Assembly: GCA_900470445.1 (NCBI GenBank)
Contig: UCAU01000030.1
Span: 32,242 to 96,241 of the forward strand
Source: Hyphomicrobiales bacterium
GTDB taxonomy: Bacteria; Pseudomonadota; Alphaproteobacteria; Rhizobiales; Devosiaceae
Length of the DNA: 64,000 nt
Direction: 5' to 3'
Shown: one piece after another, positions 46,963 through 55,587 of the stretch
Layout: the number at the start of each line of letters is the position of its first letter
Numbering within the stretch: position 1 is the stretch's first letter
Position numbers and translations under genes: made by a program
The notes under the pieces: model-generated
Databases searched by the model: none
Told to the model about the DNA's origin: nothing
What the model saw: only the letters and a program-made list of their open reading frames with translations

Positions 46963-47831
46963 CACGCAGCCTCCTTGCGGCCGTTTAGCAGCCTGAACTG
47001 CAGCCCGACAATCACCAGCAGGATCAGCACCACCACCACGATGATCGCCATGGCCCGGCCCATGTCGCCGAACACGAAGCCGGACTTATAGGCCTCATAC
47101 ATCAGCACATTGGTCGAATCCGCCGGTCCGCCTTGCGTCAGCATGAAAATCGGCGCGAACAGCAGGAAATTGATCGATACATCCGCTACCAGCACGAAAA
47201 GCAATGTCGGCTTGAGCAGTGGAATGGTGATGAACAGCAGTCGCTGCCAAGGCTTTACGCCATCGATCCGCGCCGCATCGTAGATTTCCGGCGAGATATT
47301 TTGCAGCCCGCCAATAATGAAGATCATCCAGTAGGAAATGCCCTTCCACGTCGCGATGGCGATCACCGAATAGAGCGCGAAAGACGCCGAGGTCAGCCAC
47401 GGCTGGGCGGGTACGCCGGCAATGCCGATGATCCCGTTCACCAGCCCATCCTGGCTCAGCATGATACGCCATATCAGCACCGCCGTCGGCAGCGACACCC
47501 CGATGGGAATTAGGAACAGCACGCGATAGAGCGTCACGCCCTTGAAATTCTGCACGTAGAGCAGCGCCAGTCCGAGGGCGAGCGCGATCTGGATCGGGTT
47601 GATCAGCAGGTTGAACCACAGCGTGACCCTCAGCGAATTCCAGAATACGGAATCGGTTAGCAGCAAGACATAGTTGTCGAGGCCGACAAAAACCGCCTGG
47701 CCGCGCAGCACGTCGAAAAAGCTGTCGTTAACGGCAAGGGCTATGGGATAGAGCCGGAAAACGACAAGACCGATCAGGGCCGGCGCCAGCAGCAGGGCAA
47801 TCAGCAGCAATGGCGATCGGGATCTGGTCAT
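46962..47831 (-). CDS. CUT1 ABC permease (MalF type)
   Basis: A 289-residue permease with the EAA loop (IYDAARIDGVKPWQRLLFITIP) and ADVSINFLLFAPIFMLTQGGP near the C-terminus. It forms the membrane channel with the MalG-type product. It follows the binding-protein gene after a 50-base gap that can fold into an imperfect GC-rich hairpin. Confidence 0.9.
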   Translation of the reverse strand: MTRSRSPLLLIALLLAPALIGLVVFRLYPIALAVNDSFFDVLRGQAVFVGLDNYVLLLTDSVFWNSLRVTLWFNLLINPIQIALALGLALLYVQNFKGVTLYRVLFLIPIGVSLPTAVLIWRIMLSQDGLVNGIIGIAGVPAQPWLTSASFALYSVIAIATWKGISYWMIFIIGGLQNISPEIYDAARIDGVKPWQRLLFITIPLLKPTLLFVLVADVSINFLLFAPIFMLTQGGPADSTNVLMYEAYKSGFVFGDMGRAMAIIVVVVLILLVIVGLQFRLLNGRKEAA

Positions 47832-47881
47832 GCCGTTTCCAGTCAGGGCGCCGCGGGGAGAACCGCAGGTGCCGGTTTCAA

Positions 47882-49195
47882 TCAGGGCGCAACGCGCGCC
47901 GCTGCCGCCTCGAATTTCTGCACGGCGCTGGCCAGGGCATCGGCCACCGGAACGCCGTTGGCAATGTCGACAAAGGCGGTCCTGAACGCATCCTGCAACT
48001 GGCCGTAGGCTGCCGTAATCGGACGCGCCTTGGCGGTATTAAGCGAGTCAAAGACCCCCATCCGGAACACGTTCTGTGGGAAGACGTCAAACGCCGCGTC
48101 CGTGCTGATCGTATCGAGCAAAGGCGTATAGGTCGGCAACTGCTGCAGCGAGTCAAACCAGACCTTGGTCCCCTCTTCCGAGGTGGTGAGGAACTGCGCG
48201 AAACCCAGCGCTTCGGCTTGGTTGGTCGAGGCTGCGTTGACGCCGACATACCAGCTCCCCGTCGGGGTCAGCACTTTGCCACCTTCGAAATAGGGGAAGG
48301 GCGCCACGCCGTAGTCGACGCCACTCGCCGTCAGCCCCGGCAGGTTCCAGGTGCCGCCCGCCATCATGGCAAGCTGGCCGTTGCCGAACAGTTGCGCGGC
48401 TTCGCCATAACCCAGGCTCTTAGGGCTGACATTCCACTCGTTGTAGAGATTGGCCCAGAACGTCGCGCCCTTGATCCATGCCGCGCTGTCGAGATAGCCG
48501 GCGGCGGTATAGCCATCCGCGCCGATCACGTCGGTGCCCAGCGATTCACCCAAGGGCTGCAACTGATACAGCTCGCCGAACTGCTCGACCGTAAAGCCAT
48601 AGGTAGTGATGCGCCCGCCATCGCTGACCGTCAGCTTCTGTGCCGCATCGCCCACCTGTTCCCAGGTCCAGCGCTTCGTCGAGGCCAGTGTGTCGACATC
48701 GGCCTGAGTGGCTGTCTCGCCTGCTGTCAGCCCCTCCGGCGGAGTGATGCCGGCCGCCTCGAACAGCGTCTTGTTATAGAACAGCACCTGCGCCGAATTG
48801 TTGACCGGCAGTGCGAACTGTGTGCCCTCGTACTTGCCGGCATCCAGCGCGCTGGTCACTAGCGTCGAGGTATCCACGCCCTCGATTGGAGACAGGAAGC
48901 CGCGCGACGCATAGGCGGCCAGCAGGGGTGCATCGACATAGACGAGGTCAATGCCGGTATCGGCCGACCGCAGCCGCAACTCTGCCACCTGGAAGAACTG
49001 CGCGAAGGGATAGGGCTGCAGGTTGATCGTGACGCCCGGATTGGCCGCCGTATAGGCATCAGCCACCGCCTGCATCGCAACCGTGTCCCCGCCCTCGATG
49101 ACGATCATGTTGAGCGTCTTGTCCTGGGCGAGCGCCGTGCCGGCCAGCATGCTGGCCATGAGCGAAGCGACGATGGCAGTCTTGATGAGTTTCAT
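47882..49195 (-). CDS. CUT1 ABC substrate-binding protein of the nucleoside operon
   Basis: A 437-residue family-1 binding protein with a signal peptide cleaved after GTALAQ near residue 24. The mature part starts DKTLNMIVIEGGD and includes DLVYVDAPLLAAYASRG and FALPVNNSAQVLFYNKTLFE. The family usually binds sugars. Here the neighbouring nucleoside hydrolase suggests that a nucleoside or nucleoside-like glycoside is the ligand; this is contextual inference. Confidence 0.88.
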   Translation of the reverse strand: MKLIKTAIVASLMASMLAGTALAQDKTLNMIVIEGGDTVAMQAVADAYTAANPGVTINLQPYPFAQFFQVAELRLRSADTGIDLVYVDAPLLAAYASRGFLSPIEGVDTSTLVTSALDAGKYEGTQFALPVNNSAQVLFYNKTLFEAAGITPPEGLTAGETATQADVDTLASTKRWTWEQVGDAAQKLTVSDGGRITTYGFTVEQFGELYQLQPLGESLGTDVIGADGYTAAGYLDSAAWIKGATFWANLYNEWNVSPKSLGYGEAAQLFGNGQLAMMAGGTWNLPGLTASGVDYGVAPFPYFEGGKVLTPTGSWYVGVNAASTNQAEALGFAQFLTTSEEGTKVWFDSLQQLPTYTPLLDTISTDAAFDVFPQNVFRMGVFDSLNTAKARPITAAYGQLQDAFRTAFVDIANGVPVADALASAVQKFEAAAARVAP

Positions 49196-49219
49196 AATGG
49201 CACCCGTGAGCTGAAGGGA

Positions 49220-50200
49220 TTACGACTGGGCAGAAAGACGGCCGGCACCCCAGATCAACGCCTGGGTAATCAGTTGAGCAAAGCCTTCGGCATCGGCCTT
49301 CATGGCCACGCCGACATTTTTTTTACGCGCGTCATGCGCGGGATCCTGAGGACGAATGTCGATCAGCGTCTGTCCGTAGCTCTGGTCGTCGCCGACGATC
49401 ACGTCGCCCGGCAGCTGCTGGATTTCGAACAGGTCCGGCTGGATCAAATAGGCAATGGCGCACGGATCATGCAGCGGCGCGCCTGGCTTGTCCTGTCCGG
49501 CAAAGCGGTAATAGGTGCCGCAATAGAAATCCATGATGTCAGGCACGGCATTGTCGCCCGGCTGTGCCGCGCGGACCGCCGCAATATCGCTGCGGCGCAG
49601 CAGCGTCTGATGCGTCAGGTTCAGCCCGAACATCACCAGCTTAACGCCCGAACGAAACACCATGCGCGCCGCATGGGCGTCGGCCCAGATGTTGAACTCC
49701 GCAGCCGGGGTAATGTTGCCCTCGGTGGCCGAGCCGCCCATGAAGACGATCTGCTTGATCGTGCCGGCCAGATCTGGCCGCATCGCCAGCACCAGCGCCA
49801 GGTTGGTCATCGGACCAACCACCACGACAGTGATCTCGCCCGGATTGGCGTCCACCAGGTCGATGATTGCCTGCACGGCATGCTTGCTCTCGGCCCTGAT
49901 CGTCGGCTGCGGCAGGTCCACGCCCGCGCTGTCTAGCCCGGATGGGCCGTGGAATTCGGCCGGAAATTCATAGCGGTTGAGCAACGGAAGTTCCGTCCCG
50001 CGATAGACCGGCACGTCGAGCTTGAACGCCTCGACGATGCGCAGCGCATTGTTGGTCGTGTTCTCCACCGAAGCATTGCCGCAGACCGAGGTGATCGCCT
50101 CGATGACGATGTCGTCGTGCCATGCTGCCAAAAGGATGGCGGCCATGTCGTCATGGCCGGGGTCGCAGTCGATGATGATGCGGTGGGGCAGGGTGGTCAC
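49220..50200 (-). CDS. Nucleoside hydrolase (IunH/RihA family), cytoplasmic
   Basis: A 326-residue N-ribohydrolase that splits nucleosides into base and ribose. The calcium-binding motif DCDPGHDD is near the N-terminus, VVGPMTNLALVL in the middle and the catalytic histidine in PLHDPCAIAY near the C-terminus; all key residues are present. It has no signal peptide. The start is GTG at 50200 with only a weak ribosome site. It heads an operon with a CUT1 importer and is divergent from a LysR regulator. Confidence 0.92.
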   Translation of the reverse strand: MTTLPHRIIIDCDPGHDDMAAILLAAWHDDIVIEAITSVCGNASVENTTNNALRIVEAFKLDVPVYRGTELPLLNRYEFPAEFHGPSGLDSAGVDLPQPTIRAESKHAVQAIIDLVDANPGEITVVVVGPMTNLALVLAMRPDLAGTIKQIVFMGGSATEGNITPAAEFNIWADAHAARMVFRSGVKLVMFGLNLTHQTLLRRSDIAAVRAAQPGDNAVPDIMDFYCGTYYRFAGQDKPGAPLHDPCAIAYLIQPDLFEIQQLPGDVIVGDDQSYGQTLIDIRPQDPAHDARKKNVGVAMKADAEGFAQLITQALIWGAGRLSAQS

Positions 50201-50288
50201 GCAATATGCTCACAGTCAGTTTCGGTCCAATAAACTGCGCATCAGCAGAGCGTTAACTCCGGTGTATCGTTGCCCGGAACGCTGCTAA

Positions 50289-50307
50289 ACCCCACAGATT
50301 ATGGGGT
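50289..50307. promoter_or_regulatory. Palindrome in the nucleoside hydrolase/LysR divergent region
   Basis: ACCCCACAGATTATGGGGT has perfect 6-bp arms around a 7-base centre, and fits the T/A-spaced interrupted dyad that LysR regulators bind. It is about 75 bases upstream of the LysR start and 90 upstream of the hydrolase. Confidence 0.45.
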
Positions 50308-50380
50308 GAGCCTAGGATGGACGACAGTTCTGTAACAGCATACAATTCCGCCATTCGGTTGACTTTTACTCAAGGGTCGA

Positions 50381-51256
50381 ATGCTTCATCTGCTTAATGC
50401 CGTTCGCGCCTTTGAGGTAGCTGCCCGCCTCGGCAGCGTGAGCAAGGCTGCCGACGAATTGCACGTCACCAGCGGCGCCGTCAGCCGTCACATCAAGAAT
50501 CTAGAGGACGAGTTCGGCATTTCGCTGTTCGAGCGCGGCAACCGCTCCATGCGCCTCACGCCCGAGGCACGGACCTTTGCTGCTACCGTGACAGAAGCCT
50601 TTGCTTCGATGACCCGGGGTGCCGAGCACTTGCGCGCGGCCGCGAGCCAGTCCACCATCATGATCACAGCCCCCGATACCTTCATGCTGCGCTGGCTCGT
50701 GCCACGCCTGCAGAGCCTCGAACAGGCACTGGGTGGCATTTCCGTCCGCCTCACCACCTGGACACGAGAGATCAATCCCGCCGATCGCTCGATCGATATC
50801 TATGTCGGCGTTGGCCCCCTGCTCGACATCCCGGGAATGACGGTCAGCGCCGTGGCGCCGGAAACCTTCGGTCCGGTTATCAGTCCCATGCTGGTCAAGG
50901 GCCGCGAACTGACGCCCGAACTGGTCTGGAGCCTGCCCCGGCTCGACATCCGCTGGCCGCCGGATATGTGGACCAACTGGGCCCGCGAGGCCGGCTGCAC
51001 TCTGCCACCGCGCGACACCATATGGTATGACGCACTCTCGTTCAGCGTGCAGGCCGCAGAAGCTGGTCTTGGCGTCGCCATCGGTCCCGGTCCCGCCATT
51101 ACCGACGCCCTCCAGCACGGCCGGCTAATCGCGCCTTTCGGCATGGTCACTCGCAGCGGCTCTTGGTTTCTCGCCTGGCGCAACGACCGCTCCGGCCGCA
51201 CTATGCACCTGGTCCGCCGTTGGTTTCACCAACAAATGTCGGCAGACGCATCCTAA
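50381..51256 (+). CDS. LysR-family regulator (GcvA-like)
   Basis: A 291-residue regulator. The N-terminal winged helix reads AARLGSVSKAADELHVTSGAVSRHIKNLEDEFG, here given only as the family pattern, with the GcvA-like beginning NAVRAFEVAARL. The effector domain is complete, ending in WFLAWRN and VRRWFHQQ. It is divergent from the nucleoside hydrolase operon and probably controls it. The next 121 bases are empty. Confidence 0.88.
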   Translation: MLHLLNAVRAFEVAARLGSVSKAADELHVTSGAVSRHIKNLEDEFGISLFERGNRSMRLTPEARTFAATVTEAFASMTRGAEHLRAAASQSTIMITAPDTFMLRWLVPRLQSLEQALGGISVRLTTWTREINPADRSIDIYVGVGPLLDIPGMTVSAVAPETFGPVISPMLVKGRELTPELVWSLPRLDIRWPPDMWTNWAREAGCTLPPRDTIWYDALSFSVQAAEAGLGVAIGPGPAITDALQHGRLIAPFGMVTRSGSWFLAWRNDRSGRTMHLVRRWFHQQMSADAS

Positions 51257-51377
51257 TGGCTGTCACTGCCCCCCTGGTGAGGCGCGATCAAAGCATCCCC
51301 CTCACAAGGTCTGGGTGGCGTGCTCATGTCGATGAGGAAGACGGCGGGCTCTGGCGCTGTGAGCCCGCCTCTCAGCT

Positions 51378-51907
51378 CTAGCTACCCACCACGCCGCCAT
51401 TGCGCTTGGTCAAAACCACTAGTGAGGGGCGGGCCGGCATGGTTTCGCCGAAGTCGGGCCAGCTCGTGCCGGCCTCTGCCATCGACTCGGCGTCTTCCAT
51501 GTCGTCAATGCGCAACTCGCCCGGATGCTGCACCGACATGAAGAGGCTGGTAGCGTCGGGCGTGAAGGTTGGCGAGCAGGCCTCCGAGCCGGTCGGCGGG
51601 ATATAGAACAGGCGCGGTAGGGCGCGGCTCCGGACCTTCGGTATCCATGGCGTAGACAGCGTTGGCCATGCCGTCCGGCGGCGGGCCATCGGTGGTCGCC
51701 CAGATGCGGCCGGCCGGGTCGACGCCGATATTGTCGGGGTCAGTGAACCAGCCGTTCTCGGTGGTATCGGGGTGGTATAGGCTTTGGTCCTCGGGTTTGC
51801 CTGGATTCCCGCACAAGGCGAATACGTCCCAAGTGAATATGTTGGCCGCATGGTCGGGCGCGAGGGGGGCGTCGGGTGGGACCAATTCGAGCGGCGCAGG
51901 AATTGTC
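51378..51907 (-). pseudogene. PhoX-family phosphatase C-terminal remnant, frameshifted
   Basis: Two - strand frames together give the C-terminal third of a PhoX (DUF839) alkaline phosphatase. The first (about 51907-51625) reads DHAANIFTWDVFALCGNPG, SLYHPDTTENGWFTDPDNIG and ATDGPP. The second (about 51624-51378) reads RALPRLFYIPPTGSEACSP, SVQHPGE and RPSLVVLTKRNGGVVGS up to the stop. A frameshift near 51620 joins them, and the N-terminal two thirds are missing, so the gene is dead. Confidence 0.75.
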
Positions 51908-52461
51908 GACCGCTTGGGCGGAGTACAATCAGGGGTTCGTTCAACACCCTGCATTGATCGCGCAACTCGAGCTCAAGGGCGCCCGCCTCATCGATACGAT
52001 TGATCCCGAAATCCTCTAAGAATGGGGATTCGACGAGAGTACCCATCAATCGGAGTGGGCGGTCGGATCTTGATAATGGCCCTGTTCCGAGCACGCACGA
52101 CGCCCGTCGGCGATTTGTTGAGGACGGCCTTGATGGTGTCATCTATCCCTCTTTTATGTCTCCGGGCGGACGCTGTGTTGCTCTCTGGCGTTGGAATGAT
52201 GCGGGAGGTCCCATTCTCAGCACCATTGAAGGAACGGCAGCTTTCGAGAAACCCCAGAGGGGGCTTTGACCACCGAAATAGGGCGCATTATTGGGTGTCG
52301 ATTTCAGACTGACCACCAGCACGTTTCGGTTCGCTGGGCTTTGGCTTTCCGGGCCAAGCCGCGTTGCCGCGTCTGTCAACGTATACTTCGACTTTAACCA
52401 ACGCTTCGGTTTGTGCGGCTAGGTTCTCAACTGAAAGCAATGCCAACAAGGGAACCGGCAT
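51908..52461. other. Stretch with small unrecognised fragments
   Basis: A + strand fragment reading HPALIAQLELKGARLIDTID and stopping near 52019 looks like the end of a real protein, but the family is not recognised. A - strand open frame at 52143-52379 is unassigned. Nothing else was seen in these 554 bases. Confidence 0.3.
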
Positions 52462-52688
52462 GAGCACGACACTGTTCATTTCGGTGCTGATACCGACGCT
52501 GGCGGTGATGCTGGCTGGGGCCTCGCTGCGCTATGGTGGTTTCGGCCGAGCAACCTGCATGTTGCATTGCTGGCATTCTGCTACCTTGCGCTTGCAGCTG
52601 GCTTCACGTTCCAGGCCACTACTTTGGGCCTGCCGGATGCATTTGCGAGATTTTTCTCCAATCTGCTGCTGTTCGTGGCGGTGTTTCA
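52460..52688 (+). pseudogene. Membrane N-terminus of a GGDEF-type protein, frameshifted
   Basis: MSTTLFISVLIPTLAVMLAG starts in one frame and continues in another as HVALLAFCYLALAAGFTFQA and ARFFSNLLLFVAVF. These hydrophobic segments resemble the membrane domain found before GGDEF domains in related bacteria, from memory. The catalytic domain is absent; the reading continues directly into an M17 peptidase fragment. Confidence 0.45.
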
Positions 52689-53136
52689 GATGAAGAACGA
52701 CATGGCCGGAGCGGCGACGATCGCCGCCAGCATGGCCGCGATGGCCCGGCTGGGGATCAGGCGCCCGGCCGTTGCGGCGCTGGGTCTTGCCGAGAACATG
52801 ACGAGCGGCTCGGCGAGCCGGCCCGGTGACGTGGTGAAGAGCCTCGCCGGCCCCAATGTCGAGATCCGCAATACCGACTGCGAAGGCCGTCTGGTGCTTG
52901 CCGATTGCGCCTGGCCCATGCCTGTCGATGCAGGTTTTCACGACGAGCTGAAATCCGATTTCGCCGATTTCGTCAACTGGCCGGGCGTAACCTACGGCAA
53001 TGCCTCCATTGCCGCGGCCTTCCTTGAGAAATTCGTCTCCTATGCGCCAAACGGCAGTCCGCTGAGGCCGCCCGGCGGCACCGGCTTCGGTCTGCGCATG
53101 CTGGTGGATTATCTTGCCGGGGAGAGCGTTGCATGA
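52689..53136 (+). pseudogene. M17 leucyl aminopeptidase fragment
   Basis: The reading FQMKNDMAGAATIAASMAAM continues with AENMTSGSASRPGDVVKS and NTDCEGRLVLADC, the metal-binding core of M17 leucyl aminopeptidases, and ends with GGTGFGLRMLVDYL, the usual M17 C-terminus. The N-terminal domain and about 90-100 residues between ADC and the WPMPVDAGFHDEL segment are missing. The stop overlaps the next start by ATGA, showing that an intact peptidase gene was once coupled to the downstream reductase. Confidence 0.65.
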
Positions 53137-54167
53137 GCGGCACCACGATTGCCTTTGCCGACCTGCAGAACCGCATCTCGGTAATCCTTGCTGGCGCCGG
53201 CATGAGTGACGTCCAGGCCGATGCCGTGGCCCGGGCCATCGCGGCCGGTGAACGGGATGCCTGCAAGTCGCATGGTATTTTTCGCATCGAAGGCGTGTTG
53301 CGCACGCTGAGGGCTGGCAAGGTCCGTGGCGACGCCGTGCCGGCGATCGCCGATCTTGGAGACGGCGCCATTGTCCGGATCGACGGACAACATGGCTTTT
53401 CCAGCCCAGCCTTCGAGCTGGGTCTGCCCCTGCTGGTCGACCGCGCCAAGGCGCTTGGCCTTGCCGCGATAGTGATAAACGACTGCACGCATTTTTCAGC
53501 GCTGTGGCTGGAAGTGGAGGCCGTTGCGAGCCACGGATTGGCGGCCATGGTCATGTGCCCCAGCTATGCCACCGTCGCGCCCTGGGGCGGCAGCGAGCCG
53601 CTGTTCGGCACCAATCCCTTTGCCTTCGGCTGGCCACGGCAGCAGGTCGAACCCTATGTGTTCGACTTTGCGACATCCGTCGCTGCGCGCGGCGAAATCG
53701 AGCTGCATCGCCGCGCCGGAACGCCGCTGCCGCGGGGATGGGCCATCGATGCCCGGGGCGAACCCACCACCTCGCCCGAAGCGGCCCTTGCTGGCGCCAT
53801 GCTGCCGTTCGGCGGACACAAGGGATCGGCGCTGAGTACGATGATCGAGCTCCTGGCCGGTGTCATGATCGGTGACCTGACCAGTGCCGGCGCGCTCGAG
53901 GCGCTGGGGACCACGGCCCTGTCGCCGGCCCATGGCGAGCTGGTCATCGCGTTCTCCCCCGAGCGTTTCGCTGCTGGACGCCCTGGGGACCCATTCGCCC
54001 GCGCCGAAACACTGTTCGAAGCCATTGTGGGGCAGGGCGCCCGCCTGCCGTCACAGCGCCGCTTTGAAGCGCGGCGCAAAGCGGAGACCGAGGGCATCGT
54101 GTTGACCGAGGCCGAGCTGCAGCATCTCGATCGTTTGGCGGCGCTTGGGCTGGCGGCAGCCGACTGA
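53133..54167 (+). CDS. Ldh2-family reductase (pyrroline/piperideine-2-carboxylate reductase type)
   Basis: A 344-residue NAD(P)H-dependent oxidoreductase of the malate/L-lactate dehydrogenase type-2 family. Features include KSHGIFRIEG, THFSALW, APWGGSEPLFGTNPFAF and LLPFGGHKGSAL. The ALW and SEPLFGTNP details match DpkA-like enzymes, which reduce cyclic imines of D-lysine or D-proline metabolism, better than malate dehydrogenases. The ATG overlaps the stop of a broken M17 peptidase. A strong terminator follows. The substrate is inferred from the family only. Confidence 0.8.
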   Translation: MSGTTIAFADLQNRISVILAGAGMSDVQADAVARAIAAGERDACKSHGIFRIEGVLRTLRAGKVRGDAVPAIADLGDGAIVRIDGQHGFSSPAFELGLPLLVDRAKALGLAAIVINDCTHFSALWLEVEAVASHGLAAMVMCPSYATVAPWGGSEPLFGTNPFAFGWPRQQVEPYVFDFATSVAARGEIELHRRAGTPLPRGWAIDARGEPTTSPEAALAGAMLPFGGHKGSALSTMIELLAGVMIGDLTSAGALEALGTTALSPAHGELVIAFSPERFAAGRPGDPFARAETLFEAIVGQGARLPSQRRFEARRKAETEGIVLTEAELQHLDRLAALGLAAAD

Positions 54168-54176
54168 CAGAAAAAG

Positions 54177-54204
54177 AAAGGCCCTCCGGCAAGGGAGGGC
54201 CTTT
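54177..54204. terminator. Bidirectional intrinsic terminator
   Basis: A perfect 11-bp stem, AAAGGCCCTCC (54177-54187) and GGAGGGCCTTT (54194-54204), with a 6-base loop. It is A-rich on the left and T-ended on the right, and lies between convergent genes, so it can serve both strands. Confidence 0.88.
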
Positions 54205-54228
54205 AGCCGCAGGTCAGGGAGGAAGGCA

Positions 54229-55191
54229 CTACGGCTTGGTGGTCTGGACGGCGCCGGGCAACTGGCTCCAAACGGCGTACCAGGTGTTGAATTGCTCGAA
54301 CTGCGCCTTGGCCCAGGCGCGCTGGCTAGGCGACAGCTCGTCGGTGGCATTGAAATGCAGCTTGTAGGCGGCCTCGCCTTTCAGCTCGAGCATGTACTTG
54401 TAGTAAAGCACGAGATCGGTGCCCTCATCCCAGCTCGACAGCACATCGAGTGCCTCACCCAGTTCCCGGGCGCGGGTCCTCGCATCGATGTCGCCAGCGG
54501 CGGCGGCCTTGGACAGGGCAACCAGATGGAGGATTTCCCGGGGTAGGGCGTTGCCGATGCCGGTGATCGTGCCGGTGGCGCCTGCCTTGACATAGCCGTG
54601 ATAGACGCCGGTATCGACGCCGGCCATCAGGATGACGGTGTCATCGCTGCTGGTAATGTGCTCGGCAGCATAGGTCATGGCGGCAGGGCCGCCGAATTCC
54701 TTGAAGCCCACCAGATTCTTGTATTTGGCGCGCAGGGAGAAGAACAGGTCGGCCTTGGTCTCGAAGCCATAATGGGGGCTATTGTAGATCACGGCCGGCA
54801 GATCGGGCGCTGCCGCGAGGACAGCCTCGAAATGGTGCCGCTGTGCCGTCGCCGAATTGCCGCGCGACAGCACGCGCGGAATGACCATCAGACCAGCGGC
54901 GCCAACCTGTTGGGCATGACTGGCAAGCGCCACGGCCGACGCCGAATTGATGGCGCCCGTACCAACGATCACCGGCAGGCCGGCCTGGACTAGGCGCGCC
55001 ACGCCTTCCTGACGTTGGGCATCAGTCAGCAGCGGCCAATCACCCATCGAGCCACAATAGACCACGGCCGACATGCCCGCCGCGATCAACTCGCGGGCTT
55101 TGCGAGCCAGCGCCTCGAAATCGGGTGTACGGTCGGCCTTGCATGGTGTCATCAGGGCCGGGATCACGCCGGTAAAGATCTCAGTGTTCAT
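54229..55191 (-). CDS. DapA-family aldolase/lyase
   Basis: A 320-residue class I aldolase-family enzyme. The Schiff-base Lys164 is in VGFKEF and the conserved Tyr136 in VIYNSPHYG. The GSMGDWP motif replaces the usual GTTGE, so it is not lysine-pathway DapA. Homologues are often found near proline or hydroxyproline racemase genes; the convergent DpkA-like reductase fits that context, but the reaction is not determined. ATG at 55191 has AAGGA 4 bases upstream; another in-frame ATG at 55206 is possible. Confidence 0.8.
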   Translation of the reverse strand: MNTEIFTGVIPALMTPCKADRTPDFEALARKARELIAAGMSAVVYCGSMGDWPLLTDAQRQEGVARLVQAGLPVIVGTGAINSASAVALASHAQQVGAAGLMVIPRVLSRGNSATAQRHHFEAVLAAAPDLPAVIYNSPHYGFETKADLFFSLRAKYKNLVGFKEFGGPAAMTYAAEHITSSDDTVILMAGVDTGVYHGYVKAGATGTITGIGNALPREILHLVALSKAAAAGDIDARTRARELGEALDVLSSWDEGTDLVLYYKYMLELKGEAAYKLHFNATDELSPSQRAWAKAQFEQFNTWYAVWSQLPGAVQTTKP

Positions 55192-55271
55192 CGTATCCTT
55201 GTCCATCTCAGCGCCGCCAAAGCGGCCGCACGCCTAGCAAATTTTAACAAAGTATAGTCTTTGTATTCTGT

Positions 55272-55529
55272 TTGTCGACAGTGGATCCGCCAGTCCCCTA
55301 TTTGTTGGTTCTGGCCAAGCATAGGGCTGACTGTGCCGTGCTGTATGTCGACGACGAAGACGATGAGGAACCCTGGAACCGAGCGGCGGCCAAAGAGCCA
55401 TATGGGTCACTGGAGTTCTCCGAGATCGATCGGCTGTGTAGCCGTGGCCGTCGACTTTGCAGCGAAAAGGCGATCGTTTTCGAGCGCTACGATCTCCGCA
55501 ACAAGGTGGGTGCCCTGCGCATCTATTAG
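55272..55529 (+). CDS. Small hypothetical protein (uncertain)
   Basis: An 85-codon open frame from TTG within the 381-base gap 55207-55587. The product is strongly acidic in the middle (VDDEDDEEPW) and has an amino-acid composition compatible with a real protein, but no ribosome site or family was recognised. It could be a gene fragment. Confidence 0.3.
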   Translation: MSTVDPPVPYLLVLAKHRADCAVLYVDDEDDEEPWNRAAAKEPYGSLEFSEIDRLCSRGRRLCSEKAIVFERYDLRNKVGALRIY

Positions 55530-55587
55530 CATCCAAAACTCGAATTGCACCCCGTGTGCGGGAGCAATTGGCTCGCGCTCGCCTGCT

